Below, piece by piece: positions 1-7,620 of a stretch of 50,430 bases of DNA. The notes below the pieces were generated by a model, which was given only the letters and a program-made list of their open reading frames with translations, was not told the DNA's origin and ran no database searches. The position numbers were made by a program, and so were the translations under genes. The stretch comes from Anaerolineales bacterium HSG24 (GTDB lineage: Bacteria > Chloroflexota > Anaerolineae > 4572-78 > J111). Where the stretch lies: contig JAUCGB010000017.1 of assembly GCA_030377895.1 (NCBI GenBank), forward strand, positions 1 to 50,430, in the 5' to 3' direction. Numbering within the stretch: position 1 is the stretch's first letter; the number at the start of each line of letters is the position of its first letter.

Positions 1-49
1 AGTGAGCGGAGTGCAAAGCTTGCTTTGCATGCACTCCGGATTTCCCCAT
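1..49 (-). repeat. Dispersed palindromic repeat, family A (copy 1, cut by window edge)
   Basis: The first bases hold the inverted core GTGCAAAGCTTGCTTTGC, followed by GCACTCCGG and ATTTCCCC. Read on the minus strand this matches the copies near 16.0, 17.7, 20.9 and 38.4 kb. The element continues beyond the left edge of the window. It lies in a 213-base gene-free stretch before the acetyltransferase. Confidence 0.75.
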
Positions 50-157
50 TACTTCTTGTGTCGGACTACCCAAAATTTGGGTTATTTTGCATAATTTGCG
101 GTACTAGATTGTCCAATCTCCAGTGTGCCTCACGTCCCACGCCTAGTATATTAGTTC

Positions 158-186
158 TTGCACGATAGAGCAAAAAGAGGTATAAA
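158..186 (+). promoter_or_regulatory. Sigma-70-type promoter of the GNAT gene
   Basis: TTGCAC (158-163) and TATAAA (181-186) are separated by exactly 17 bases. The predicted start of transcription lies just before a strong ribosome binding site (AAGGAGGTG, about 199-207) and the ATG at 214, so the leader is very short. Seen by eye only. Confidence 0.55.
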
Positions 187-213
187 GGATAAAGTTTACA
201 AGGAGGTGAGGTT

Positions 214-705
214 ATGCTTAGATTTGAGATTCGGCCTGCGGTTCCGGCAGATGTGCCACAGATATTACGTTTTATCAAGGCGCTGGCCGAGTATGAGAAG
301 TTGAGCCATGAGGTGGTTGCCACCGAGGCGTTGTTACACGAGGGGCTGTTTGGCCCACGCCCGACCGCAGAGGCGATGCTGGCCTATCAATCTGACCAAC
401 CGGCTGGCTTCGTCCTATTTTTTCATAGTTTTTCAACCTTCACTGGGCGACCTAGTTTGTATCTGGAGGATTTGTATGTGGATGAGGCGTTTAGGGGGCA
501 TGGATTAGGACGATTGTTACTGGTTCATTTGGCGAAGATTGCTCAGAAGCGAGGCTGTGGTCGCTTTGAGTGGAGTGTGCTAGATTGGAACAAGCCAACA
601 ATTGCCTTTTATGAGAGTTTGGAGGCCAAACCCCGCCCGGGCTGGACGGTTTACCAAGTCACGGGTGAGGCGTTGGCGCGGCTCGCGGAGGAAACGTTGG
701 AATAG
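214..705 (+). CDS. GNAT-family N-acetyltransferase (diamine acetyltransferase-like)
   Basis: The 163-residue protein has the single GNAT domain. The acetyl-CoA binding loop is visible as FRGHGLGRLLL (about residues 93-103), preceded by the strand YLEDLYVDEAF. The later segment LDWNKPTIAFYESLEAKP is typical of the spermidine/spermine acetyltransferase-like subgroup, which has about 150-170 residues. It probably transfers acetyl from acetyl-CoA to a small amine in the cytoplasm; the substrate cannot be read from sequence. The start is set by a near-perfect Shine-Dalgarno sequence 7 bases upstream. It stands alone and converges on the HD-domain gene, with a hairpin between them. Confidence 0.9.
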   Translation: MLRFEIRPAVPADVPQILRFIKALAEYEKLSHEVVATEALLHEGLFGPRPTAEAMLAYQSDQPAGFVLFFHSFSTFTGRPSLYLEDLYVDEAFRGHGLGRLLLVHLAKIAQKRGCGRFEWSVLDWNKPTIAFYESLEAKPRPGWTVYQVTGEALARLAEETLE

Positions 706-710
706 GTCAG

Positions 711-747
711 TTACCTACCCGCAAGTTCCAAACTTGTGGGTAGGTAA
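711..747. terminator. Hairpin between convergent genes (related to repeat family C)
   Basis: A 17-base stem, TTACCTACCCGCAAGTT paired with its near-complement ending in GGGTAGGTAA, encloses a three-base loop. It sits in the 63-base gap between two convergent genes. It probably ends transcription from both sides, although there is no long T run. The stem resembles the hairpins on both sides of metK. Confidence 0.55.
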
Positions 748-768
748 TCACAAAACTTTTCTGGAGGA

Positions 769-1194
769 TTATTGACTCAAAATCTCCCACGCCCGAAGAT
801 ACTGTTGCAAACGGGCAAAATCCTCCTCCGACATGGGACTCGGCAGACGGCGAATATCCATGTTATCGGTTAAATCGGCTAGTTTGACCTGTTTTGCTAG
901 ATGATTTGCACCGATCCGAGCTACAAATTCTTCGTAACTCTCCTCATCCCGTCGCGTTAGCCCATCAACGGCTTCAATAATCGGCTCGCTAAATCCCATG
1001 CCTCGTAAATCATCAAACGTAACATCGGTATCCTCTACAACATCGTGCAATATCCCCACGATTTGAGCCGTTTCCCCTTTTAGGTGAAACATGACTCGTA
1101 GTGGGTGTAAAATGTAAGGCTTACCCTGTTTGTCGGTTTGGCCCTGATGCTTTTCCACCGCCAAGACGATGGCTTTTTCTAATAAATTACTCAT
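769..1194 (-). CDS. Small HD-domain hydrolase (SpoT/Mesh1-like)
   Basis: This 141-residue protein carries the metal-binding HD pattern of the RelA/SpoT hydrolase domain: H in ILHPLRV (about 29), HDVVEDT (about 50-56) and KLADLTDNM (about 104-112). It has no synthetase or regulatory domain, so it resembles stand-alone small alarmone hydrolases that remove pyrophosphate from (p)ppGpp. Activity on (p)ppGpp is inferred from the family; such small HD proteins can act on other nucleotides. AAGGGGA lies just upstream of the ATG. It follows aroF by 18 bases in the same direction and is probably co-transcribed, though no metabolic link is evident. Confidence 0.85.
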   Translation of the reverse strand: MSNLLEKAIVLAVEKHQGQTDKQGKPYILHPLRVMFHLKGETAQIVGILHDVVEDTDVTFDDLRGMGFSEPIIEAVDGLTRRDEESYEEFVARIGANHLAKQVKLADLTDNMDIRRLPSPMSEEDFARLQQYLRAWEILSQ

Positions 1195-1212
1195 AGTTAT
1201 CCCCTTAATTAG

Positions 1213-2238
1213 CTATATTTTTGGAAAAGTCCGATCAACCGCTTCGGCCATGGCCCGTACTTGACCCATCAACTGGTCAAATTGGGGCAAAGTTAACGAC
1301 TGATCTCCGTCAGAGATGGACTTTTCTGGGTTGGGGTGAGTCTCCAAAATCAGACCATCAGCCCCAACCGCGACGGAAGCTAAGGAGATTGCGTCCACAT
1401 GTCGCCGTACCCCAACCCCATGACTGGGATCGGCGATAACGGGCAGGTGGGTTATCTCCTTTAACATGGCGATACCGTTTACATCAAAAGTATTGCGAGC
1501 ATATTTGTTGTCAAAGGTGCGGATACCCCGCTCACACAGCATCACCCGATTGTTGCCATGGCTGAGGATATATTCTGCCGCCATCAACAGGTCAGCAAGG
1601 GTGGCCGACATGCCCCGTTTCAGCAGAACCGGTTTATGCGCCCGCCCGACCGCATTCAGCAGATCGTAGTTCTGCATGTTTCTGGCTCCAACCTGTAGCA
1701 CATCGGCATAAATCGACACCAGCGACACCTTAGTCGGTGACATCACCTCGGTTACAATCGGTAGGCCAGTTAGCTCACGAGCCTCGGCCAACAGCTTTAG
1801 CCCCTCCTCTCCCATGCCTTGAAAACTGTAAGGAGAGGTACGAGGCTTAAACGCTCCACCACGCAACATGTGTGCGCCAGATTTTTTGATCGCCTGCGCT
1901 ATTTCCAAAATCTGCTCTCGACTTTCCACACTACATGGTCCGCCTATCACTACAAACTGGTCACTACCAACGGTCACATCACCAATCTGAAAGCTGGTAT
2001 CTTCGGGCCGAAAAACACGACTGCCTAGCTTAAATTTGGCGGTGACTAACATAGAATCTCGCACGCCGGGCATTTGACCGATATAAAACGAGTCGAGGGG
2101 TTGTCCTTTACCTTGCAACCCAATCACTGTCATGCCAGAGCCTTGGGAGATGTGAGTTTGCCAGCCTTTACCTTCAACCTCGGCCACCACATTGTCGATT
2201 TCAGTAATGGTGGCTTCAGGGTGCATATTTATAATCAT
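1213..2238 (-). CDS. aroF: 3-deoxy-7-phosphoheptulonate synthase (DAHP synthase, type I beta)
   Basis: This enzyme condenses phosphoenolpyruvate with erythrose 4-phosphate, the first step of the shikimate pathway. The 341-residue protein begins with a ferredoxin-like regulatory domain of about 70 residues. The TIM-barrel domain follows, with GGPCSVES (metal-binding Cys about residue 101), [20 protein letters not shown], and the late DPSHGVG and ETHPNP motifs. The length and domain order fit the AroF subfamily of Thermotoga and Bacillus-like bacteria. The first ATG has no strong ribosome binding site and ATG at codon 5 is an alternative. It lies 125 bases downstream of pheA on the same strand, consistent with phenylalanine biosynthesis. 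Confidence 0.93.
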   Translation of the reverse strand: MIINMHPEATITEIDNVVAEVEGKGWQTHISQGSGMTVIGLQGKGQPLDSFYIGQMPGVRDSMLVTAKFKLGSRVFRPEDTSFQIGDVTVGSDQFVVIGGPCSVESREQILEIAQAIKKSGAHMLRGGAFKPRTSPYSFQGMGEEGLKLLAEARELTGLPIVTEVMSPTKVSLVSIYADVLQVGARNMQNYDLLNAVGRAHKPVLLKRGMSATLADLLMAAEYILSHGNNRVMLCERGIRTFDNKYARNTFDVNGIAMLKEITHLPVIADPSHGVGVRRHVDAISLASVAVGADGLILETHPNPEKSISDGDQSLTLPQFDQLMGQVRAMAEAVDRTFPKI

Positions 2239-2363
2239 AGTTTACTATTGCCGGGTATATTATCAGTACACTGCAACAAAACAAATGGAACACAGATATT
2301 CACAAATTTTCACAGATTCTTTAAAAATCTGTGTTTAACCAATTGCGGTCTACTGATTATACC

Positions 2364-3149
2364 CTATCGCCCTCCGTTCGGTTTTGGGGTAGTCGCGGCT
2401 GGATAGGAGCCTAACATTTTGACAAAACTAGCTCGTCGCAACAGCCCTAACAGCGCTGCCTCGGCGGTGGCATCTTGCCAATGCCCCTCAAAATCAAGAT
2501 AAAACAGGTATTGCCATGGTCGATTCCGACGCGGGCGAGACTCGATTTTGGTCAGGTTGATATTCCGCTCGGCGAACTCACCCAAGCAGTCATACAGCGC
2601 ACCCGGCAGATGACGGGTGCTGAATATTAGCGAGGTTTTACTCCGTTGGGCGCGAGGTGGATCGTCGTTTCCTAAGATAAAGAAGCGGGTATAGTTGAAG
2701 AAGGTATCCTCAATCGCCTCCTGCAAAATATCAAGCTGATAGATTTTGGCCGCCAATTTACTGGCTATCACGCCCAAATCGGTCTCTTTGCTGGCTGATA
2801 AATCACGTGCGCTGCTGGCCGTATCAAACGAGGGTATTTTTTTCAACTGGTGTTGCGTGATATAGTTCTCGCACTGGCTCAACGACTGAGTGCTGGAGCG
2901 AACTCGTTTTAGGTCGGTCAGTTTGACCCCCGGCGCGGCCATGAGCGTATGCCGAATATGCATAATTATCTCGGCCTGAATCCGCAAATCACGCTCCATA
3001 AGCAGTTCATAAGCCTGCGGCATCGAGCCGACGAGGGCATTCTCAACCGGCAAAATGGCATGGTCAGCCTGCCCCGCCTCCACCGCTTCAAACATCTCAA
3101 CAAAAGAAGGGCAGGAGACGGTTTCGGTCTCTGTCCCAAAAAACTCGGT
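2364..3149 (-). pseudogene. pheA: Prephenate dehydratase, 5' end missing
   Basis: Prephenate dehydratase converts prephenate to phenylpyruvate. The frame can be read from 3149 and shows FFGTETETVSCPSFVEMFEAVEAG and then PVENALVGS, the usual family sequence from about residue 18 onwards. The catalytic DTFFNYTRFFIL motif and a C-terminal ACT domain with ESRPRRNRPW (phenylalanine-binding ESRP) are intact. Upstream the frame stops at a TGA (3150-3152), and the first ATG in frame (3095) would remove about 35 residues of the catalytic lobe. The homology ends exactly where truncated uppP begins on the other strand. Either a real deletion/inversion or an assembly join explains this; as it stands the protein is probably inactive. 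Confidence 0.8.
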
Positions 3150-3554
3150 TCACGAGATCGAGATTTGGAAAAAATGAATTGGCTCGATGCGGTGATTATC
3201 GGCTTTTGGCAAGTAGCCGCGCTTTTGCCGGGAGTCAGTCGCTCCGGCTCGACGATTAGTGGGGCAGTACTGCAAGGCTTCGACCGCACTGCCGCAGCTC
3301 GATTCAGCTTCCTCATGTCGATTCCAGCCTTGGGCGGAGCGGGACTCGTCGCCTTGAAAGATTTGTTAGAAACAGGTAATCTCATGGCCGAACTACCAGC
3401 CATTACAGTGGGCTTTATCGCCGCCGCCATCTCCGGGTATGCCTGTATTCGTTGGTTGCTCCATTACCTGCAACGCCATTCGCTGTACGTCTTCGCCGGA
3501 TATTGTACCGCCGTGAGTGTGTTTACGGTGGTGTATTGGTTCGCGGTTGTATAG
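3145..3554 (+). pseudogene. uppP: Undecaprenyl-diphosphatase, 5' half missing
   Basis: UppP (BacA) recycles the undecaprenyl lipid carrier of cell wall synthesis in the membrane. Only the C-terminal half of the usual ~270 residues remains, starting around LGSRDRDLEKMNW. It keeps the signature PGVSRSGSTISG and DRTAAARFSFLMSIP, and three hydrophobic segments to the stop. The N-terminal half with the conserved Glu-rich motif is absent, and the frame upstream only runs antisense through pheA. An ATG at 3174 could give a 127-residue product, but no ribosome binding site is evident. A functional copy elsewhere would be expected because the activity is essential in most bacteria. Confidence 0.82.
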
Positions 3555-3861
3555 CATGCTTCAAAATTATACGAAGAAACGATAAATTTCTGCGTCATTA
3601 ACGTTTGCCCAAACGAATGCTAACTTTTTCTTTGGTTTAGCCGGAATCAACACTACAACGGATACTTAACTACGAAACGGATAATTTCCATCCGATATAA
3701 TCACTGTAAATAGCAAAAAAATTCCGTTATTGGCGAAAAGCATCCGTTGAGTTTTGAAGTATCCGCTGTAGTGTTCCTGCCAAAGATTCCGTTAGCGTCA
3801 GAAAACGCGCAACTTATTTAGTTCCGAATCCTTATTATCTAATTATGGAGGAGTAAATGTA
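3555..3861. other. Gene-free 307-base stretch
   Basis: No credible reading frame was found. The 3' part (about 3810-3836) contains GCGCAACTTATTTAG followed by CCGAATCC, a minus-strand copy of the repeat-family-D arm also seen near 5.75 and 37.5 kb. The ribosome binding site of the next gene (GGAGGAG) lies at about 3847-3853. Confidence 0.5.
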
Positions 3862-4473
3862 ATGCCAATTGAAACAACAACCCTAGCACAGTATGGGGAA
3901 CAGCAGTTAGTCGCCATGTCGCCTGATGAGACGTTGCAGGCGGCGATGGTGGCTTTGCAGGCCAGCGGCCATGCCGAGAATAAGACTTATCTGGTAGTGC
4001 AGTTGGCCGAAAAAGAGGCAGCGGCCATGCCGTTTGCCGACCTGTTACCGCAGGTGATTCAGCCGTTGGGCTACGACAGTTTAGCCCAACCGTTACGAGA
4101 ACTCCCCCTCAGCCCTGCTGATTTGGTGGTGCGAACCGACATCCCGCAAAGTGGCTTGGAGGTGGTCGATTGGGTGGCCGCCCGACCACAATCTATGGTG
4201 GTGGTGGTCGATGATACGGGCGTGGTTGGCCTGTTGACCAATGCCAACCGTTCCGGCGCGGTCTCTTTTTCGGGCGGGCATTTTGATGGTTTGTCGCTGT
4301 TGGGGCTACATGGTGAGTTGGCCCAGAGCAGTCAACCCCACGCGACCTTTACCCAGCGAGTGTCGCCTCCGACTTGTCCCAAATGTGGTCAGTCAGGATT
4401 TGCCATGTTCAAACAAAAACAGTACCATTGTGCCGAGCCGGATTGCGACCATAAACAGGATCAGGCTTGGTGA
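3862..4473 (+). CDS. Hypothetical protein with CBS-like region and C-terminal zinc ribbon
   Basis: The protein has 203 residues. Its N-terminal two thirds resemble a divergent pair of CBS motifs: SPDETLQAAMVALQASG near the start, and VVVVDDTGVVGLLTNANRSG around residues 112-131, which is the usual final strand-turn of a CBS motif. The C-terminus is a four-cysteine zinc ribbon, CPKCGQSGF followed by YHCAEPDCDHK (about 172-198). CBS pairs usually bind adenine nucleotides, so a nucleotide-sensing role is possible but unproven. GGAGGAG precedes the ATG. The stop codon lies three bases before the next start, so the two genes are probably translationally coupled. Confidence 0.7.
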   Translation: MPIETTTLAQYGEQQLVAMSPDETLQAAMVALQASGHAENKTYLVVQLAEKEAAAMPFADLLPQVIQPLGYDSLAQPLRELPLSPADLVVRTDIPQSGLEVVDWVAARPQSMVVVVDDTGVVGLLTNANRSGAVSFSGGHFDGLSLLGLHGELAQSSQPHATFTQRVSPPTCPKCGQSGFAMFKQKQYHCAEPDCDHKQDQAW

Positions 4474-4476
4474 ACG

Positions 4477-5613
4477 ATGAACGAGATAACGACAATTTTT
4501 TCCGATTCGCTCAAAGGATTGGGACGCTCCTTTATGGTCGCCCATTATCTGCCGGCGGTGGTGTTGGTGATTGTTCATCTGTATTTGCTTCTGCCGATGT
4601 GGACGGGCGGCAGTAGTATGTTGGTGGCGGGGACGCAACAACTGTTTTTGCCTGCCAGCAGTACGGTTGAGCTAGATTCCTTTGTCGATACCTTGCTGTT
4701 GCCACTGCTGGCTTCGTTGATAACTCTGCTGTTGTTGACGATGCCGGTAGGGGTGGTTTTGGCGATTTTGAACGATCTGCTAATTCGGATGTTTGAGGGG
4801 AAATTGCCGTGGCTTCGGTGGGGATTGCTCTATCCTCTGACACAGCGGAATCAGGTGTTGGCTCAACAGCATGCGGCTCGGTATGAGAGCGTGACCGAAC
4901 TACAAGCCGAATATCGGCGGGTCAGCAGTGCGCTATTACAGACCAATCAGGCCAGTGCCAGTAATAATGAAAATGAAGCAGAATATCTAACCAATCTGCG
5001 GGCGCAGGTCGGTTTGGCTCACCAGATTGACGCTGAGTTGAGCCAGATTCATGCCGATAATCCGCCTTTGGTGCCGCGTGAATCGTATCGGGTCGCGCCG
5101 ACTCGGTTTGGCAATGTGTATGCCTTGGCCGAGGCGTATAGTTTTGAACGGTATGGAGTAGATACGGTGCTGTTTTGGCCTCGTTTACGGCAATTGATGG
5201 CCAAGCATGTGCCGGATCATTCGATGCTGATTAGTCAACAAAAAACGACCCTCGATTTGACGATTAACGCCGCCTTTGTCAGTGGATTACTGGCATTGGA
5301 GGCGTTGGTCAGTTTTCCGTTTTATCCATCCGTCTACTTTTACCCTTTGTTGACGGTGTTATTGTTGGGCGGTGGGTTGGCGGTTGGGTTTTATTATGCC
5401 GCAGTCGGAGCAATTTTTACTCTTGGGGAGTTGATTAAAATCAGCTTCGATTATCATCGGCAGTTGATTTTGGACGCGTTCCAGATAAACCAGCCCGACC
5501 ATCTGATGGCTGAGCGGGATGTCTGGATTAAGCTGGCACGGTTTATCATGTGGGGCGATGTGTCCTACTTGTTGGAAGCGCGGGCGATTGGGGAGCATTT
5601 TCGTGAGGAGTGA
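4477..5613 (+). CDS. Hypothetical multi-pass membrane protein
   Basis: This 378-residue protein matches no family I recognise. Hydrophobic segments lie at about residues 22-42, 70-103, 262-280 and 283-320, with a hydrophilic middle (about 110-255) rich in Gln, Glu and Tyr that may be cytoplasmic. The C-terminal tail is amphipathic. It starts three bases after the CBS/zinc-ribbon gene, with the same orientation and composition, suggesting a two-gene unit in which a soluble sensor works with a membrane partner (inference). Confidence 0.65.
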   Translation: MNEITTIFSDSLKGLGRSFMVAHYLPAVVLVIVHLYLLLPMWTGGSSMLVAGTQQLFLPASSTVELDSFVDTLLLPLLASLITLLLLTMPVGVVLAILNDLLIRMFEGKLPWLRWGLLYPLTQRNQVLAQQHAARYESVTELQAEYRRVSSALLQTNQASASNNENEAEYLTNLRAQVGLAHQIDAELSQIHADNPPLVPRESYRVAPTRFGNVYALAEAYSFERYGVDTVLFWPRLRQLMAKHVPDHSMLISQQKTTLDLTINAAFVSGLLALEALVSFPFYPSVYFYPLLTVLLLGGGLAVGFYYAAVGAIFTLGELIKISFDYHRQLILDAFQINQPDHLMAERDVWIKLARFIMWGDVSYLLEARAIGEHFREE

Positions 5614-5966
5614 AGAGTGAAACGTGAAGAGTGAAGCGTGAAAAGTGAGAAGTGAAAAGTGAGAAGTGAAAAGTGAGGAATGACCGACCGATCATTGCAT
5701 CCTGAACCAGCTGAAGGGTCTATGTTCAGGCAACGCTCTATGTGAATATGGAATGGGGATTAAATAAGTTGCGCGTTTTCACATAAGAATGAATTCTTAT
5801 GCTGATACGAGAAACCTGCTTAAGCAGGTTTTCCGTTTAAGACGCTGATTTCAATCAGCGGTCGAATGCACAAGTTAAAAAAATCTCATTCCTAGCGGTC
5901 ATGTCACGTTTTCACGTCTCACGTCTTCACGCATCACGTTTCACTCCTCACGTTTCACAAACTATT
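5614..5966. repeat. Intergenic repeat: opposed GTGAAAC-type arms around three hairpins
   Basis: The left arm (about 5615-5682) is built from 7-11 base units such as GTGAAACGTGAAGAGTGAAG; the right arm (about 5900-5958) carries the same units on the opposite strand. Between them lie a family-D sequence (5751-5776) and three consecutive palindromes: CATAAGAATGAATTCTTATG (about 5792-5811), AAACCTGCTTAAGCAGGTTT (about 5812-5833) and CGCTGATTTCAATCAGCG (about 5843-5860). The right arm runs up to the next gene and has created a spurious N-terminal extension of it. No gene is seen. Confidence 0.7.
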
Positions 5967-6296
5967 ATGACAACATTAACATTAAATCAAAAATATGTAG
6001 ATATATTAAAATTATTTGGCAATTTGGAAGAGACCGTCGAGATTGCGATACAAACTTATCTGGTTGAGCAGATCAATGAACGGATTGAGACGGCGCGGCG
6101 CGAGATTCTAGTGTTTGAGAAAAAATATGGCATGACCTACGAGGCATTTAGAGCGCGCATCGGGGATGATGATGCGTTTGTAGAACAGTTGTGGGATGCT
6201 GATCCGATATGGGAAGATGACCTGATGGTTTGGGAATATTATGGTAAGGTGCTAACAGATTGGACTCGTCGCTTAAAAAACGTATCGAAAAACTAA
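5967..6296 (+). CDS. Putative antitoxin of a TumE-like toxin-antitoxin pair
   Basis: The protein has 109 residues from the ATG at 5967. A longer frame from 5901 only adds translated repeat sequence, so I reject it. It is acidic and predicted largely helical (LEETVEIAIQTYLVEQINERIETARREI), with a Trp- and Asp-rich C-terminus (DADPIWEDDLMVWEYYG). It has no recognisable helix-turn-helix. It overlaps the following gene by 37 bases, the arrangement expected of an antitoxin made first and coupled to its toxin. The role is inferred from position, size and charge only. Confidence 0.6.
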   Translation: MTTLTLNQKYVDILKLFGNLEETVEIAIQTYLVEQINERIETARREILVFEKKYGMTYEAFRARIGDDDAFVEQLWDADPIWEDDLMVWEYYGKVLTDWTRRLKNVSKN

Positions 6297-6661
6297 TTAC
6301 CCAAGCCCGACAGCTATTAAAAAATCTTCATATCCATCGGTATGACGTTGACGAATACCGAGCATTGGTTCGATTAGAAGGAAAATGGTATCAGTATCGG
6401 GTTTTTATTACGATGATTTATCGAGCTAATGAGACAACACGGTATTCTTATCATATTTTGGATAAGCAGAATAAACATGTCCATCGATTCGATAACAGTG
6501 CTGATAAGACAGCTATCAAACTTCGCCATCAAACCGATTGGAAGCCTCATCAGCATGAGGAAACGCCGCATCAACACGACGCGCAGGGTAAGATTACCTT
6601 GACCGAGTCAATCAGTTTTGAGAGGTTTGTGGCTTGGCTGACCAAAAATTGTCCAATATGA
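6260..6661 (+). CDS. TumE-family (DUF6516-like) toxin
   Basis: The protein has 133 residues and probably starts at TTG (6260) inside the end of the upstream gene. The middle reads as in TumE/DUF6516 proteins: a short antiparallel sheet with WYQYRVFITM, then YSYHILDKQNKHVHRFDNS and a His-rich turn (HQTDWKPHQHEETPHQHD) before the final helix. That family is found as the toxin half of small two-gene modules; an RNase-like activity has been suggested but no catalytic set can be assigned here. The N-terminus is basic. The family assignment is by pattern recall, moderately confident. Confidence 0.65.
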   Translation: MDSSLKKRIEKLITQARQLLKNLHIHRYDVDEYRALVRLEGKWYQYRVFITMIYRANETTRYSYHILDKQNKHVHRFDNSADKTAIKLRHQTDWKPHQHEETPHQHDAQGKITLTESISFERFVAWLTKNCPI

Positions 6662-6698
6662 CCGCCAATCCAAAAACCCGCGAATGGTCACTCGCAGA

Positions 6699-6787
6699 GT
6701 AAATATTCAGCAAACTTGCCAGAAAGAGTGTCAGAAACCAGATTTCTCAAAGAAATCGGGTTTCTAGGGAGGCTATGCTGAACTTTT
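6699..6787. repeat. Dispersed repeat, family B (copy 1)
   Basis: It begins GTAAATATTCAG and contains the hairpin GATTTCTCAAAGAAATC inside a longer AACC/GGGTT stem, ending near AACTTTTACC. Related copies lie at 25139-25215 and 39719-39808. It occupies the gap between the toxin gene and the convergent Uma2 gene, where the hairpin could also serve as a terminator. Confidence 0.75.
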
Positions 6788-6853
6788 ACCTGATCTGTTT
6801 TCGGAGACCCCTCATTCGCGCCAACTAGATTAGCGGTCATATTTGCCATCACG

Positions 6854-7435
6854 TTATGCCTCCCAACTAACCCGCCGATAGATTTGGCTGAGGGGGATAT
6901 CAATATCCAACGATTGCAGGTGTAGCGTTTGCTCCGGCTTGGTTAAAACCCGTAGCTCCCACACCGTCTCATCGACCCGTCGGAAATATTCGACCCGCAT
7001 TTTGTACTGGTCAACCAACACATACTCCTTGAGCGAGTCGAGCATCCAATAGGCTTGGAACTTCTCATGTCGGTCAAGGCTTGCGGTTGATTTTGATAAC
7101 ACCTCAATAATAATTTGGGGGTTGTTGATGGTGTCATCTCGCTCATCGACAAACTGTGGTGGCTCACACAGGACTAACAGGTCGGGGTAGGTGTAGCGAT
7201 TATCCGCCTCGATGTAAACTCGCAAATCGCTAGAGAAAACGTTACAATTACGTGAGCCAATAGCCTGATAGAGCGTGGCTTGTAGATTACTAACGACCTG
7301 ATTATGTCGAAATGAGGCTCCGGCCATAGCCACAATTTGACCTTGATGATACTCACTTCGAGTTTCGGCTTGTTTCTCTAAGGCCAGATATTGGGCTGGA
7401 GTATAATAAATTTGTGGTTGGTAGGCTAGCATCAT
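6854..7435 (-). CDS. Uma2-family endonuclease-like protein (DUF820)
   Basis: The 193-residue protein has the restriction-endonuclease-like fold typical of Uma2/DUF820 proteins, which are strongly expanded in Cyanobacteria and Chloroflexota. The N-terminus YTPAQYLALEKQAETRSEYHQG, the segment SSDLRVYI, the acidic residue in YTYPDLLVL (D85), and IIIEVLSKST (E111) followed by HEKFQAYWML fit the family and its PD-(D/E)XK-like core. Biological function is unknown; transposon-associated or defence nuclease roles have been proposed. The gene stands alone and converges with the toxin gene. Confidence 0.88.
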   Translation of the reverse strand: MMLAYQPQIYYTPAQYLALEKQAETRSEYHQGQIVAMAGASFRHNQVVSNLQATLYQAIGSRNCNVFSSDLRVYIEADNRYTYPDLLVLCEPPQFVDERDDTINNPQIIIEVLSKSTASLDRHEKFQAYWMLDSLKEYVLVDQYKMRVEYFRRVDETVWELRVLTKPEQTLHLQSLDIDIPLSQIYRRVSWEA

Positions 7436-7553
7436 GCCTCCATTTTAGATTGGCTTATCAAACGAACATCTACGAGGAGAAAACCACACCTCGTAGGAGA
7501 ATCACACAACCTAAATTATAACCAACTTAAATATATTATCAAATGTAAACGGC

Positions 7554-7600
7554 GTGCAAAGCTTGCTTTGCCAACCAATTAGGCAAAGCAAGCTTTGCAC
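7554..7600. repeat. Repeat family A core palindrome (copy 2)
   Basis: A perfect 19-base inverted repeat, GTGCAAAGCTTGCTTTGCC (7554-7572) and its complement (7582-7600), has a nine-base spacer. It lies 20 bases upstream of the CHAT gene start. A smaller hairpin, CTACGAGG/CCTCGTAG, lies at about 7470-7496. Confidence 0.8.
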
Positions 7601-7620
7601 TCCTTATTACCGAGAATACC

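Noticed and set aside
2949..3144. Upstream half of the frame containing uppP
   Set aside because: It lies antisense to pheA and has no similarity to UppP.
3845..3856. Mini-frame ATGGAGGAGTAA before the CBS/zinc-ribbon gene
   Set aside because: It is simply the ribosome binding site region; a three-codon frame cannot be supported as a gene.
5901..5966. N-terminal extension of the putative antitoxin (repetitive HVSRLHASR)
   Set aside because: It is translated low-complexity repeat; ATG 5967 begins the non-repetitive sequence.
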